Under the pieces are notes generated by a model that did not search any database, was not told where the DNA came from, and was given only the letters and a program-made list of their open reading frames with translations. A stretch of 64,000 nucleotides of DNA, taken from G016756615 sp035556195. Lineage in GTDB: Bacteria > Pseudomonadota > Alphaproteobacteria > Rhizobiales > Rhizobiaceae. This document shows, one piece after another, positions 36,189 through 44,709 of this stretch; position 1 is the first letter of the stretch; each line of letters opens with the position of its first letter. The DNA lies in contig DATMFK010000039.1 in the NCBI GenBank assembly GCA_035556195.1, forward strand, positions 248,001-312,000, written 5' to 3'. A program made the position numbers and the translations under genes.

Positions 36189-38492
36189 ATGCCCGATGAT
36201 CGTGGGACACTTGTCCAGACCCCGATGGCCGCTGACACCCTGACCTTCACGCATCTGGTGGGCCGCGACGAGATCAGCCGGTGCTACGCCTACACGGTTG
36301 GCTTCGTCAGCGCTAACGCGACCGTCGATCCCCTCAAGATGCTCGGTGGGGTGGTGTCCATAGAGGGGGAAGCCGATCCGAAACGCTGGTTCAGCGGGCT
36401 CATTTCCGAATTTCGCCTCACCCGCATCGAAGACAGGCGCATCTTTTACGAAGCCACCGTCAGGCCTTGGCTTTGGTTCCTGGGGAACACCACGGATTGC
36501 AGGATCTTCCAGAACATGACGGTTGTCGAGATCGTGGAAAAGATCTTTTCCAAATACGGCCCCGTCAAATTCGAGAAACGACTTCAGGGTTCATATCCCC
36601 CTCGCGAATATTGTGTGCAGTTCGACGAGAGCGATCTGGACTTCGTTCAGCGCCTGCTCGAGCACGAAGGCATCATGTATTTCTTCGAGCATGGGGAGAA
36701 CGAGCATACGCTGATCCTTGCAGACGCCATGAGCAAGCTTAAGCCTGCACCGGGCTATGAGACCGTTCAATATCATTTCGAAGGTCACGCCGCGCGACGG
36801 GATATCGAATACATCACCGAATGGATCCCAGGCAGTTCGGTGATGCCGGGCGCCTATTCCCACACGGATTACGACTTCAAGAAACCCGGCGCCGACCTCA
36901 TGGCGAAGTCCTCGCAACCGTTCGGCCACAAGCAGGCCTCCGGCGAGCATTATCGGCAGCCCGGGGCTCATCTGGACGTCGGGCGAGGCGATAGCCTCGC
37001 CACGGTGCGGCGCGAGGAATTGCAGGCGCCTCATCAGCGCGTTGCGGCATCAGGCACCGTCCGAGGCCTCTTTCCCGGTTGCACCTTCAAGCTCGAGGGC
37101 TTTCCGCGCGACGACCAGAACCAGGAATACGTGGTGCTGAGCGCCGAATACAGGCTTTTCGATCCCGGCTATCAGGCCGGCATCGAGACAGAGGGGGAGA
37201 ATTTCCGGGTCGTGCTGGGCGTCGCGCCGACTTCGGTGCCCTACCGGCCGCCCAGGGTGACAAAACGGCCGGTGATGCGGGGCCCTCAGACCGCGACGGT
37301 CGTCGGGCCGTCGGGAGAAGAAATCTTCACCGACGAATATGCGCGGGTGAAGGTGCAGTTCCACTGGGACCGCGAAGGCAGGAAGGATCAGAATAGCTCA
37401 TGTTTCGTGCGGGTTTCCCAGACATGGGCGGGCAGTGGTTTCGGATTCATCCAGATTCCGCGTATCGGCCAGGAGGTGATCGTCGATTTCCTGGAGGGCG
37501 ACCCCGACCTGCCGATTATCACCGGCCGCGTCTATAACGCCGCTCAGATGCCGCCTTACGGCTTGCCCGGCAACGCGACTCAATCGGGCTGGAAGTCGAA
37601 CTCCTCAAAAGGCGGTGGCGGTTACAACGAACTGATGTTCGAGGACAAGGCGGGCTCCGAGCTAGTCAACTTTCAGGCGCAGAAAGACCACCACCTGCTG
37701 ATCAAGCACGACCGAAACAAGACGGTACAGCACGACCAGTCCGACCGCATCGACCATGACGCCAAGCACTCCGTCGGCCACAACCTCGACGAGGACGTCG
37801 GCAACAACAAGACCACCAAGGTTGGTGTCGATCGGACGGTGAATATCGGTTCGAACGACACTGAAACCGTGGGAATAAACCGCTCTTTGACCGTGGGCGC
37901 GGACGAAACGATTTCGATCGGCTCGAATTCCACCGAGACGATTGGCGCGAACCATACCCAGATCGTTGCGTTGGTTCAGACGATCACCGTCGGCGCCGCG
38001 CGTATCGACGCCGTGGGCGCGGCCGAGACGCGAACGGTCGGCGCGGCGCAGATGAATACGATCGGCGCTTATCGCTCGGTGAGCGTTGGCGCCGCCCAGA
38101 GCCACGATATCGGGGCGACCGACAGTTGGGACATTGGGGCCGACCAGAGCATCAAGGTTGGCGGCAGCCAGAGCAGCGACGTCGGGGCCACTCGAAGCGC
38201 CAAGATCGGCGCTGACGATTCGACCAGTGTCGGCGGCGCACATGCGCTCAGCGTCGCCAAGGGAAGCGCCATAGAGGTTGGCGAGAACAGCGGGATCAGC
38301 GTGGGCAAGAACCTGATCATCGACGTGAAGGAATCGGTTTTGATCAAATGCGGCGATGCCAAGTTCATGATGAAGAAGGATGGTTCGATCGGGGTAGAGG
38401 GCAAGGACATTTCCGTCAAAGCCTCAGGCAAGATCAGCATGAAGGCGTCGGGCGATATCGTCATGAAGGGTGCGAAGATCAGCGAGAACTGA
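36189..38492 (+). CDS. vgrG: T6SS tip protein VgrG (TssI)
   Basis: 767 residues. The gp27-like part starts at LTFTHLVGRDEISRCYAYTV; the gp5 OB-fold region holds VVGPSGEEIFTDEYARVKV, FHWDREG, SCFVRVSQTWAG and FIQIPRIGQEVIVDFLEGDP. From about residue 500 to 715 a long run of short VGA/IGA repeats would form the trimeric beta-helix spike. The C-terminus is short (ends DIVMKGAKISEN), with no extra toxin domain. GGAGAGG precedes the ATG. It caps the Hcp tube and loads effectors. It is followed by a DUF6484 gene (8 bases) and a TIGR02270 gene in the same direction. Confidence 0.95.
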   Translation: MPDDRGTLVQTPMAADTLTFTHLVGRDEISRCYAYTVGFVSANATVDPLKMLGGVVSIEGEADPKRWFSGLISEFRLTRIEDRRIFYEATVRPWLWFLGNTTDCRIFQNMTVVEIVEKIFSKYGPVKFEKRLQGSYPPREYCVQFDESDLDFVQRLLEHEGIMYFFEHGENEHTLILADAMSKLKPAPGYETVQYHFEGHAARRDIEYITEWIPGSSVMPGAYSHTDYDFKKPGADLMAKSSQPFGHKQASGEHYRQPGAHLDVGRGDSLATVRREELQAPHQRVAASGTVRGLFPGCTFKLEGFPRDDQNQEYVVLSAEYRLFDPGYQAGIETEGENFRVVLGVAPTSVPYRPPRVTKRPVMRGPQTATVVGPSGEEIFTDEYARVKVQFHWDREGRKDQNSSCFVRVSQTWAGSGFGFIQIPRIGQEVIVDFLEGDPDLPIITGRVYNAAQMPPYGLPGNATQSGWKSNSSKGGGGYNELMFEDKAGSELVNFQAQKDHHLLIKHDRNKTVQHDQSDRIDHDAKHSVGHNLDEDVGNNKTTKVGVDRTVNIGSNDTETVGINRSLTVGADETISIGSNSTETIGANHTQIVALVQTITVGAARIDAVGAAETRTVGAAQMNTIGAYRSVSVGAAQSHDIGATDSWDIGADQSIKVGGSQSSDVGATRSAKIGADDSTSVGGAHALSVAKGSAIEVGENSGISVGKNLIIDVKESVLIKCGDAKFMMKKDGSIGVEGKDISVKASGKISMKASGDIVMKGAKISEN

Positions 38493-38500
38493 GGTGGGTC

Positions 38501-38929
38501 ATGAACGAGATCGACAAGCGTATTGATGGGGTTGTGATCGGCATCTTTCTGGGCTTCGACGATGGCGCGGCGCCGCTTGTCGTCTTTTCCGGCAATCCGA
38601 AAGAAACCGCCATTCCTGCGCGCAGCATGATCGAAATGGCGGCCTCGATGATCGGTACGGAAGTCGCGCTGCTTTTCGAGCAGGGCGATTCAAATCGTCC
38701 GCTGATCGTCGGAAGGCTTGTCGATCCTGTGAAGAAACCGGCCCCCGCACAAGTCGTGCGCGACGGCGAGCTGGTACGGATCACTGCTGAAGAGCGGATC
38801 GAATTGCGCTGCGGCAAGGCGGTGATCCTTATGGAAAAGGACGGCCGCATCATCATTCGCGGCACCAATGTGACCAGCCACGCCAGCGCTGCTAACCGCA
38901 TTCGAGGCGGTTCGATCGATCTCAACTGA
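38501..38929 (+). CDS. DUF6484 domain-containing protein, VgrG-linked
   Basis: 142 residues from the ATG at 38501, which has GAGGTG about five bases upstream; the frame is open further left inside vgrG. The pattern IDGVVIGIFLGFDDGAAPLV, ARSMIEMAASMIGTEVALLF and NRPLIVGRLV is that of DUF6484, a family regularly encoded just after VgrG. Its function is unknown; an adaptor or chaperone role for VgrG-borne cargo is a reasonable guess. No signal peptide or membrane segment is seen. Confidence 0.85.
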   Translation: MNEIDKRIDGVVIGIFLGFDDGAAPLVVFSGNPKETAIPARSMIEMAASMIGTEVALLFEQGDSNRPLIVGRLVDPVKKPAPAQVVRDGELVRITAEERIELRCGKAVILMEKDGRIIIRGTNVTSHASAANRIRGGSIDLN

Positions 38930-38943
38930 ATGGTGGCCGGATC

Positions 38944-40011
38944 GTGCCCTGCGAGCCAACAAGCATTCGAGCAAGACCTATCGTCATCGACGTCCTGCGC
39001 CAGCATGCGGAGTTGGCGGCGTTCTTGTGGGCCCAGCGGGACACGCTTTGTCAGGCCGATCCCGTAGACCCAAACGTCATCGCAGGCATCGATAAGCGCC
39101 TCGAGGCGAACCTGGACGCACTGCGCATCGCCGGCGAGGCTGCGTGGCCCTTCATCCTGCAACAATATGAAGATTTTCCCGAAAAGGGCGAATTGTTCGT
39201 TGCCGGGTTCTTCGCCATCGACCGCTCGGACTTCGAGCGCATCGATCAGGTTCTTCAATTCGGACGCGAGTCCTCCGAGGCAGCTGGTTTGGTCGGCGCG
39301 CTGGCATGGCTTCCCGCTGGAAAGATCGGCTCCCTGGTGCGTCACTGGATCGCTTCCGCCGATGCCTTCAAGCGGCTGCTCGCCGTTTCCGCCTGCGTGG
39401 CTCATGGTGTCGATCCGAAAGGTCGATTGCAGTTGCTGATGCGTGACGGCGATGTCCGGGTGAGGGCCAAAGCCTATGAACTGGCAGGCGGTCTGTGCCG
39501 CCGCGAATTGGCCGACGACTTGCGACGCGGCCTCGACGAAATGGACGATGCCGCAAGGATACAGGCGGCCACCTCACTTTTGTCGTTCGGATCGGAGCCC
39601 GCCGCTTTGGCCGAGCTCAAGAGAGTTGCCGCCAGGGGAGGATTGCGGTCAGCGGCCGTCATGCGGTCTGTCGTTGCCGCCGCGCCCTCCGCGGAGGTGC
39701 GTGCCTGGCTCGGCGACTTGCTGAAGGACTCGCAGACGGTACCGCTCGCCATACGTGGCGTTGGCATGCTCGGTGACAGGGCAATCCTGCATTGGCTGAT
39801 CCACCGGATGCGCACGCCTGCTTGGGCGCAGGCTGCCGGCTTGGCTTTTCTCGAACTGTTTCCCGAGGCGAGGGGCGATGGTGAGTTGTTCTCCATCGAA
39901 GCGTCAGTCCTTGGCGAAGCCTTCGCAGAGCACTTTGACGACGATCCTCCATACCTCCCCGCGGCGGATCGCATCAAGGATTGGGCAAGAGCTCGAAAGT
40001 TGCTGGAATAG
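38944..40011 (+). CDS. TIGR02270 family HEAT-repeat-like protein
   Basis: 355 residues starting at a GTG (38944), 14 bases after the DUF6484 stop; no ATG in frame gives a better start. Helical repeats rich in Ala and Leu fill most of the protein (KRLLAVSACVAHGVDPKGRL, VRVRAKAYELAGGLCRREL, ARIQAATSLLSFGSEPAALA), consistent with a HEAT-like scaffold. The layout matches the T6SS-linked family TIGR02270, whose function is unknown. A scaffold or effector chaperone role is plausible. Last gene of the vgrG group; it converges on the DUF3396 gene. Confidence 0.82.
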   Translation: MPCEPTSIRARPIVIDVLRQHAELAAFLWAQRDTLCQADPVDPNVIAGIDKRLEANLDALRIAGEAAWPFILQQYEDFPEKGELFVAGFFAIDRSDFERIDQVLQFGRESSEAAGLVGALAWLPAGKIGSLVRHWIASADAFKRLLAVSACVAHGVDPKGRLQLLMRDGDVRVRAKAYELAGGLCRRELADDLRRGLDEMDDAARIQAATSLLSFGSEPAALAELKRVAARGGLRSAAVMRSVVAAAPSAEVRAWLGDLLKDSQTVPLAIRGVGMLGDRAILHWLIHRMRTPAWAQAAGLAFLELFPEARGDGELFSIEASVLGEAFAEHFDDDPPYLPAADRIKDWARARKLLE

Positions 40012-40014
40012 CCG

Positions 40015-40026
40015 GGCATGCATGCC
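40015..40026. repeat. 12-bp perfect palindrome between convergent operons
   Basis: GGCATGCATGCC lies in the 25-base gap between the convergent TIGR02270 and DUF3396 genes, 10 bases before the latter's stop. It could help terminate transcription from both sides, but it leaves no loop for a long RNA stem and no T-run is present. Confidence 0.3.
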
Positions 40027-40036
40027 GGTCCGGAGC

Positions 40037-41005
40037 CTACCGCCATCCGGCTGGATCGAGGAAACGGCGGATCCATTCCATCGTGCTACCCGTGACGACA
40101 AAGCGCTCGCCAGGGAAGTCCGGGTGATCTTCCAAGAACAGGGGCTTCAGAGCCTCAGCCACCGCGACATAAGGAGCGAGGCTCGAATCCGGTCGGTTTT
40201 GGTCTCCTGCCACCGGTTGCGGGCCCGCGATCAGGACACGCGCGTGGCGCCGCTGGCGGCTGGCCACCATCTGCGTCTCGGCGAGACTGCCCAGGCCCAT
40301 TTCAATCTCTGGCCTGGAGGCGAAACCGCGCCCCACCAGAGTAAGCCAGTTGATGCTTTTTATGCCCGTCGCCGATAATGGAAGGGTACCGTTCATGTGC
40401 TCGATATCGACCCCCCAGAAACGGCGGGCTCGCGCGAAGATCGCATCGAATGCGTCTTCCATGAGAAGCGGCTCGTAGACGAAGACCAGGCCTCCATGGC
40501 CGGACCGCAAAGGAACGTTGTCGGCGATCGACAATGCCGCGTCCAGTAGAATGTTGGGATCGGTGGCCAAGGGCACGAGAATGCGCGCAAAACCGAAGAG
40601 GCCATGTGCGCGCAAGTGAATACGCTGGCAGTTGAGGCTCCAACTTCCTTGCGGCACGTCGATTTCGAGCCCGTCCCAATACTGGGCTTCGAATGCCCGC
40701 CCTTGCCGGATACGTTCGCGGGCGGCTTCGAAATAGGGGCGTCTGGTCCCTGCGGCCGCGGCGGCGCGCCCATGCATGGTCAGGATCGGGCGAGCGACCG
40801 ATGACCACAACGGAAGCTCGGCTATCTTGAACTCCTGAATCCCGCCGGGCGGGCAGATGGCTTCGTAAAGGTCGAAAAGATAGTCGAATTCCCGTTCGCT
40901 CGGGCCTTCGAGATAGATGGTCAGGTCGAGCATCACCTTGAGCGCGGTCTCGTCGCCGACGGCGAAAGGCTGCGTAAGTGCGGGAGGCAGATTTGCAAGG
41001 CGCAT
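40037..41005 (-). CDS. DUF3396 (type VI immunity, TsiV-like) protein
   Basis: 322 residues. The family pattern is visible: QYWDGLEIDVPQGSWSLNCQ, the late INWLTLVGRGFASRPEIEMG, LIAGPQPVAGDQNRP, APYVAVAEALKPLF and the C-terminal WIRRFLDP. DUF3396 proteins are annotated as type VI immunity proteins. There is no signal peptide, so it would act in the cytoplasm. It is the last gene of the tssA-led minus-strand run, 3 bases after the SUKH gene. It may protect against the PAAR-linked toxin or against toxins of rivals. Confidence 0.82.
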   Translation of the reverse strand: MRLANLPPALTQPFAVGDETALKVMLDLTIYLEGPSEREFDYLFDLYEAICPPGGIQEFKIAELPLWSSVARPILTMHGRAAAAAGTRRPYFEAARERIRQGRAFEAQYWDGLEIDVPQGSWSLNCQRIHLRAHGLFGFARILVPLATDPNILLDAALSIADNVPLRSGHGGLVFVYEPLLMEDAFDAIFARARRFWGVDIEHMNGTLPLSATGIKSINWLTLVGRGFASRPEIEMGLGSLAETQMVASRQRRHARVLIAGPQPVAGDQNRPDSSLAPYVAVAEALKPLFLEDHPDFPGERFVVTGSTMEWIRRFLDPAGWR

Positions 41006-41008
41006 GGT

Positions 41009-41560
41009 CTATACCGCGTCGTCGCCGCTGACGCCCTTCTTCTGGTCGGCGATCATCTCCCGCAGCAGATCGAGCTTATTCGCCAGAAACGAGGTGAAAT
41101 CGGGAAACCGCATTTCCTCGGTCGCTATGTCGAGCGCCACGAAGTCGCTCTCCCCGTCAGGACGGACAGTATGGGGATCGATGTAAAGCGCCTGATTGGA
41201 TTCCTCGCCGAGGAAGACCGGCAAGGCACCGCTCTCAAACGGGTTTTCCTGATCGAGGTCGGAATAGACCTCCGCCAGGTCTGCCAGGCATTCTTTTACC
41301 CATTCGCTATCCTGGTCCTCCACCGAGAGCAGTCTCGCGTCACCGGACAGATCTCGCCAGCCATTGTGAAGTTCGAGAAAGGCCCGATAGCTCGGCGGCA
41401 ACGGCATCCCGAATTTCTTCTCAAGGAAGGCCAGTTGCTTCGGGGAGCAGGGCTCACCGAGCGGATGTGGGTATTCTTCGTCAAAGGCGAGTTGGTCGTA
41501 AACACGCAACGCTTCGGCCAATTGTGCGATGAGCTTTGGAAGCGGCAAAGGCAGATTCAT
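41009..41560 (-). CDS. SMI1/KNR4 (SUKH) family immunity-type protein
   Basis: 183 residues from the ATG at 41560 (AAAGGA upstream); the frame is open to 41611. SUKH features: SPKQLAFLEKKFGMPLPPSY, RAFLELHNGW, ARLLSVEDQDSEW, PVFLGEESNQALYIDP and DFTSFLANKLDLL. SUKH proteins are common immunity proteins against nuclease toxins of bacterial polymorphic toxin systems. It lies directly downstream of the PAAR-toxin gene (63 bases), the usual place for the cognate immunity gene, so I infer that it neutralises that toxin. Confidence 0.85.
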   Translation of the reverse strand: MNLPLPLPKLIAQLAEALRVYDQLAFDEEYPHPLGEPCSPKQLAFLEKKFGMPLPPSYRAFLELHNGWRDLSGDARLLSVEDQDSEWVKECLADLAEVYSDLDQENPFESGALPVFLGEESNQALYIDPHTVRPDGESDFVALDIATEEMRFPDFTSFLANKLDLLREMIADQKKGVSGDDAV

Positions 41561-41623
41561 GACGTTGTCCTTTCGGTCCCGGGTGATCGAGTAGGATGCA
41601 GGAAGCTGCACGCACTCGGTGGT

Positions 41624-42565
41624 TCATGGATGCTTGACCGGACAGCAGTCCCCTTTGACACCGGTGTGCTGTCCCGCGCCGCTCGTCTTGAGCTGGTTGA
41701 GCTGCCCTCCGATCCACCGGTTTGGCCGGCGCGACATCCACCTCAGATTGGCGAGTTTGGTCGGGTGGCCGCAGAACTGGATCTCCTTGATGTGATCGAC
41801 GCTGAAGCTTCTGTAAGGTGGGGTAGTGCTTTGCGCTTTCTGCTGCAGCTGAGCCCTGCAGGTTTTTGAAAGGTGATTGAACCCTTTCCTGTTGAGCTCC
41901 TGGACTTCCGGGTTTGAGCTTCTGCGCATTGCCATGCCTCTTAGCTGGGCCGCGCGCTTGTCTCCTTCCTCCCGGAGTTTCTGGTAGCTGCCGCTGGCGC
42001 TCTTGAGGCCGGCTGAGCTTCTCATCATCTTGTCTATGACACGCAGCTTGGCGCAGATTTCTTCCTGCTCGCATTTGTTGAATTTGTGCCTGCCCGGAGA
42101 CGGCTTCCCCGGTGCATCTGCGCATTCAATTTTCAGGACGTTCCCTCTACCTCCGGTGTTGGGATTGACGTTTCCCATGAGGTCAGCGGTATTCTTGTTG
42201 TTGTGAAATTTCTTGTCGGTGTCGCGACATGCATTCTTGCCGTCCATCTTGACGTCGAACGAATAGGTGATCCAATCCGTCGCCTGTTTGAACGTATTCG
42301 ACTTGACCCCGCCCACGGTTCCGGGCTCGTCGCCGGCGGTCGTGGAATACTGAGAGCCTTTCACCGCGATCATTTGCCCGCCCTTGGCGAAGACCGTCGT
42401 GGTGCCGTTCGTCAGGGTGCCGCTGACGGCGAAATTGGGATAGGGCATCGGCACGGGGCCGCCGGGCGTCGGCGTCTTGCAGACGTCGGGGATCGTGGCT
42501 TTCGAGATGCCTGTCGACCCCTTGTGGGTGAGGCCGAGGTCGTTGACCGTGATGTGGGTTGGCAT
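41624..42565 (-). CDS. PAAR-like DUF4150 protein with C-terminal HNH-like toxin domain
   Basis: 313 residues from the ATG at 42565, whose first base is shared with the previous stop codon; the frame is open to 42631. Residues 1-130 are a DUF4150 PAAR-like tip domain (ITVNDLGLTHKGSTGISKAT, IPDVCKTPTPGGPVPMPYPN, SFDVKMDGKNACRDTD). A basic middle region follows. The C-terminal 60 residues hold VDHIKEIQFCGH (D257, H258, E261), NLRWM and NRWIGGQLNQL, resembling HNH-type toxin ends (VDHI-x-E-x-Q...N...G-x-Q). It should sit at the VgrG tip and deliver a nuclease into target cells. Thiolase-fold/DUF2169 helpers lie upstream and immunity-type genes downstream. Confidence 0.8.
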   Translation of the reverse strand: MPTHITVNDLGLTHKGSTGISKATIPDVCKTPTPGGPVPMPYPNFAVSGTLTNGTTTVFAKGGQMIAVKGSQYSTTAGDEPGTVGGVKSNTFKQATDWITYSFDVKMDGKNACRDTDKKFHNNKNTADLMGNVNPNTGGRGNVLKIECADAPGKPSPGRHKFNKCEQEEICAKLRVIDKMMRSSAGLKSASGSYQKLREEGDKRAAQLRGMAMRRSSNPEVQELNRKGFNHLSKTCRAQLQQKAQSTTPPYRSFSVDHIKEIQFCGHPTKLANLRWMSRRPNRWIGGQLNQLKTSGAGQHTGVKGDCCPVKHP

Positions 42566-43620
42566 CAGGCCGTCCCTTTCGATCCGCCGAGCAAAACAGC
42601 CGCGCGGGCGCCGTTTTCCGAACTCGCCCAAACCAGCGACAATGGTCCTTTGCTATAACCGCGCGCTTGCGCTTCGGCGACGAGGCTGACGAAGAGGGTT
42701 CCGGATGCCGCGCCGATGTCGCCCCAGCAATCGGCCGGGGTCTCAAAATCGGCCGCGTTTCTGAAGCGACCGGTGTTGCGCAACACTGCGAAACCATATT
42801 CGTTGCCGCGATATCGTTCTCCGTTCATGTCGCAGATGATCCGGTCGACGAGGGCGTTCGGGAGATCATCGAAGAGAGCTTGGAACGCCGCGCTCAGGCC
42901 GTCGCCAATGCAGACGGTTTGCGTCTTGATGCGGTTCGCCTCGCTAGCCACCGATGTGCCTATCACCTGCAGCAACGGTTCGCACCCGAAGGCGCTCGCC
43001 GACTCCCTGGTCGTGACAAGACAAAACCCAGCTGCCTCCCCTGGACAGAAGCCATAGATGTTCTTCTCGGAAAGCAACTGTTGGTTCTCGTCCAGCCACT
43101 CCAGCGTTTCGGGCTCCAAATAGCTGTCGATGCCACCGACGAGGCAAAAATTCGTCCTTCCCTGCCGCAGCACTTTGCAGGCGTGATGGATCGTCAGCAG
43201 CCCGCCGGCATGTCCTCCGGCACTGGAGCCGCCTCCCTCCAAATCGACATGCTGCGAGAGCCTTCCGGAAACCCGGGCATGAACCGCTGCTGCGAAATGG
43301 CTGTCCTGACCAGGCCTTGGCTCGCCCGTCGAGACGATCAGCGAGACGGGTGCGGAGCGTCCAGTCTTCAGCAGCGGATCGAGCGCATCGAGCGCCGGCA
43401 TTATGGCCATTTCCACCGCGCGATCCGGGCCGAGCAGTTCGATATCGATCCCGGCGTCCCGGGAAACCTTCATCACCTCGCCAAAGCGGTCGACCATGTA
43501 AGGATGATCCTGAATGTTCGAGATGCCGGCCCGCACGGCCGCTGCGCTTGCGGCTGCGGAGAAACCGAGCGGCGTTCTTGCTCCAATGCCAATCACAACG
43601 ATCTCGTCGGACTCGGTCAT
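42565..43620 (-). CDS. Thiolase/beta-ketoacyl synthase-fold protein, probably inactive (T6SS effector helper)
   Basis: 351 residues with a ketoacyl-synthase-like fold (IVVIGIGARTPLGFSA at the start, CLVGGIDSYLEP in the middle, GDIGAASGTLFVS near the end). At the nucleophile elbow (residues 129-140, GGGSSAGGHAGG) the active Cys is missing. The usual AHGT His is replaced around DMNGERYRGNEY, and the GH motif reads WGDIGAASG. It therefore looks like a pseudoenzyme. Thiolase-like and DUF2169 proteins encoded next to PAAR effectors act as loading chaperones (the TecT/co-TecT system in Pseudomonas). It overlaps the DUF2169 gene by 4 bases. Confidence 0.8.
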   Translation of the reverse strand: MTESDEIVVIGIGARTPLGFSAAASAAAVRAGISNIQDHPYMVDRFGEVMKVSRDAGIDIELLGPDRAVEMAIMPALDALDPLLKTGRSAPVSLIVSTGEPRPGQDSHFAAAVHARVSGRLSQHVDLEGGGSSAGGHAGGLLTIHHACKVLRQGRTNFCLVGGIDSYLEPETLEWLDENQQLLSEKNIYGFCPGEAAGFCLVTTRESASAFGCEPLLQVIGTSVASEANRIKTQTVCIGDGLSAAFQALFDDLPNALVDRIICDMNGERYRGNEYGFAVLRNTGRFRNAADFETPADCWGDIGAASGTLFVSLVAEAQARGYSKGPLSLVWASSENGARAAVLLGGSKGTA

Positions 43621-44672
43621 GAACGCGGTCCCGTCCAGACGCCCTTCCTTATGACGGCGGGTGAAACGCCCTCGCGCCGCCTTATCCGCACGGTGGAATT
43701 CACCAGATGGTCCTCATCGTAGGGTATCGGCAGGGCCGATACCCAGGTCATGTTGAATTGGCGATCGTCCGGCATGATGCGCAGCGTATGCAGGCTCGCC
43801 GGCTCGTGTCCGACGTCGGGCCTGTTACGGAAATGCGTGATGATGTCGAAGGTGATACGCGGCAGCAGGAACTGCACGAAGCCGCCGGGGGTGAAGCCGC
43901 CTAGTCGGACATCCTCATAGCCGATCAGCGGTGTCCGCGTCTGCTGGTCCTCGGGCGCGCACTGATAATAGAGCCGGCTGAAGTCGCTTGGCAGCAAGGG
44001 GTCTCGCGTCTTTTTCCAGAGATCGCCATACGTGCCTGCATATTTGGCGCGCGGCTGCCAGTGCCGTGACACCGGGCCGAAACCGGCAGGGCGCCCACTG
44101 CGATTGTCGCGAAATGGTGCATCGGCGTACTCGAAGTTGGGTGCGGTTTTGCCGATCAGCCCTTCACGGGCTACCGAGAAACCTGTGCCTATCGGATTGC
44201 GAGCATCCCAGTCAGGCTTCGACGCCTTGGTATCCGTCCCGCCATATGTGCGCCGCCAGGTGATCGGTTTCTTTATGAATGGCTCCGGTCTGCTCATGCG
44301 CACTGCCGCGGGACCAGGCACGAAAATGCGGTCGCCAATCACCTTGACCGCCTTGTCGAGGTCGCCGATCTTGATGCGGGCTATGGTTTCGACGGCCGGA
44401 CGCCCTTCCGGTGCGTAGGCATGCCCCGCGATAAGCACATCCGTGTGCTTCTTCTCGATGTTGAAATCATCCTCATCCAGCAATTCGTTCGGGTCGGCGG
44501 CGTAGACCGGCGCCATATTGAGGGGGATTTGCCTCTTGAGCGGGGTCTGCTTTCCTTCTGGGTCGATCTCGAACGATGCCTTGATCGCCACGAGCCAGAA
44601 CTCGTGCCCACCCTCGTCACGCATGCCAAGCCCTCCCACGGCGAAGGGAGTGTGGTTATCGAGCGGCAGCAT
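43617..44672 (-). CDS. DUF2169 domain protein (T6SS effector-loading chaperone type)
   Basis: 351 residues. The N-terminus (LDNHTPFAVGGLGMRDEGGH, EFWLVAIKASFEIDPEG) and the central WRRTYGGTD and DWDARNPIGTGFS are typical of DUF2169. These proteins accompany PAAR/DUF4150 effectors and help load them on VgrG. The start has GGAGGTG upstream. The gene overlaps the thiolase-fold gene by ATGA, which is followed by the PAAR-toxin, so chaperone, helper and effector are in one unit. No signal peptide; cytoplasmic. Confidence 0.88.
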   Translation of the reverse strand: MLPLDNHTPFAVGGLGMRDEGGHEFWLVAIKASFEIDPEGKQTPLKRQIPLNMAPVYAADPNELLDEDDFNIEKKHTDVLIAGHAYAPEGRPAVETIARIKIGDLDKAVKVIGDRIFVPGPAAVRMSRPEPFIKKPITWRRTYGGTDTKASKPDWDARNPIGTGFSVAREGLIGKTAPNFEYADAPFRDNRSGRPAGFGPVSRHWQPRAKYAGTYGDLWKKTRDPLLPSDFSRLYYQCAPEDQQTRTPLIGYEDVRLGGFTPGGFVQFLLPRITFDIITHFRNRPDVGHEPASLHTLRIMPDDRQFNMTWVSALPIPYDEDHLVNSTVRIRRREGVSPAVIRKGVWTGPRS

Positions 44673-44709
44673 CCAGACGGCACCTCCTCAGTAGTGAGCG
44701 CAACGTGCT

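Noticed and set aside
37690..38340. Repeated DNA that could suggest a CRISPR-like or tandem array
   Set aside because: It encodes the VgrG spike repeats in frame; units are short and diverged and there are no spacers.
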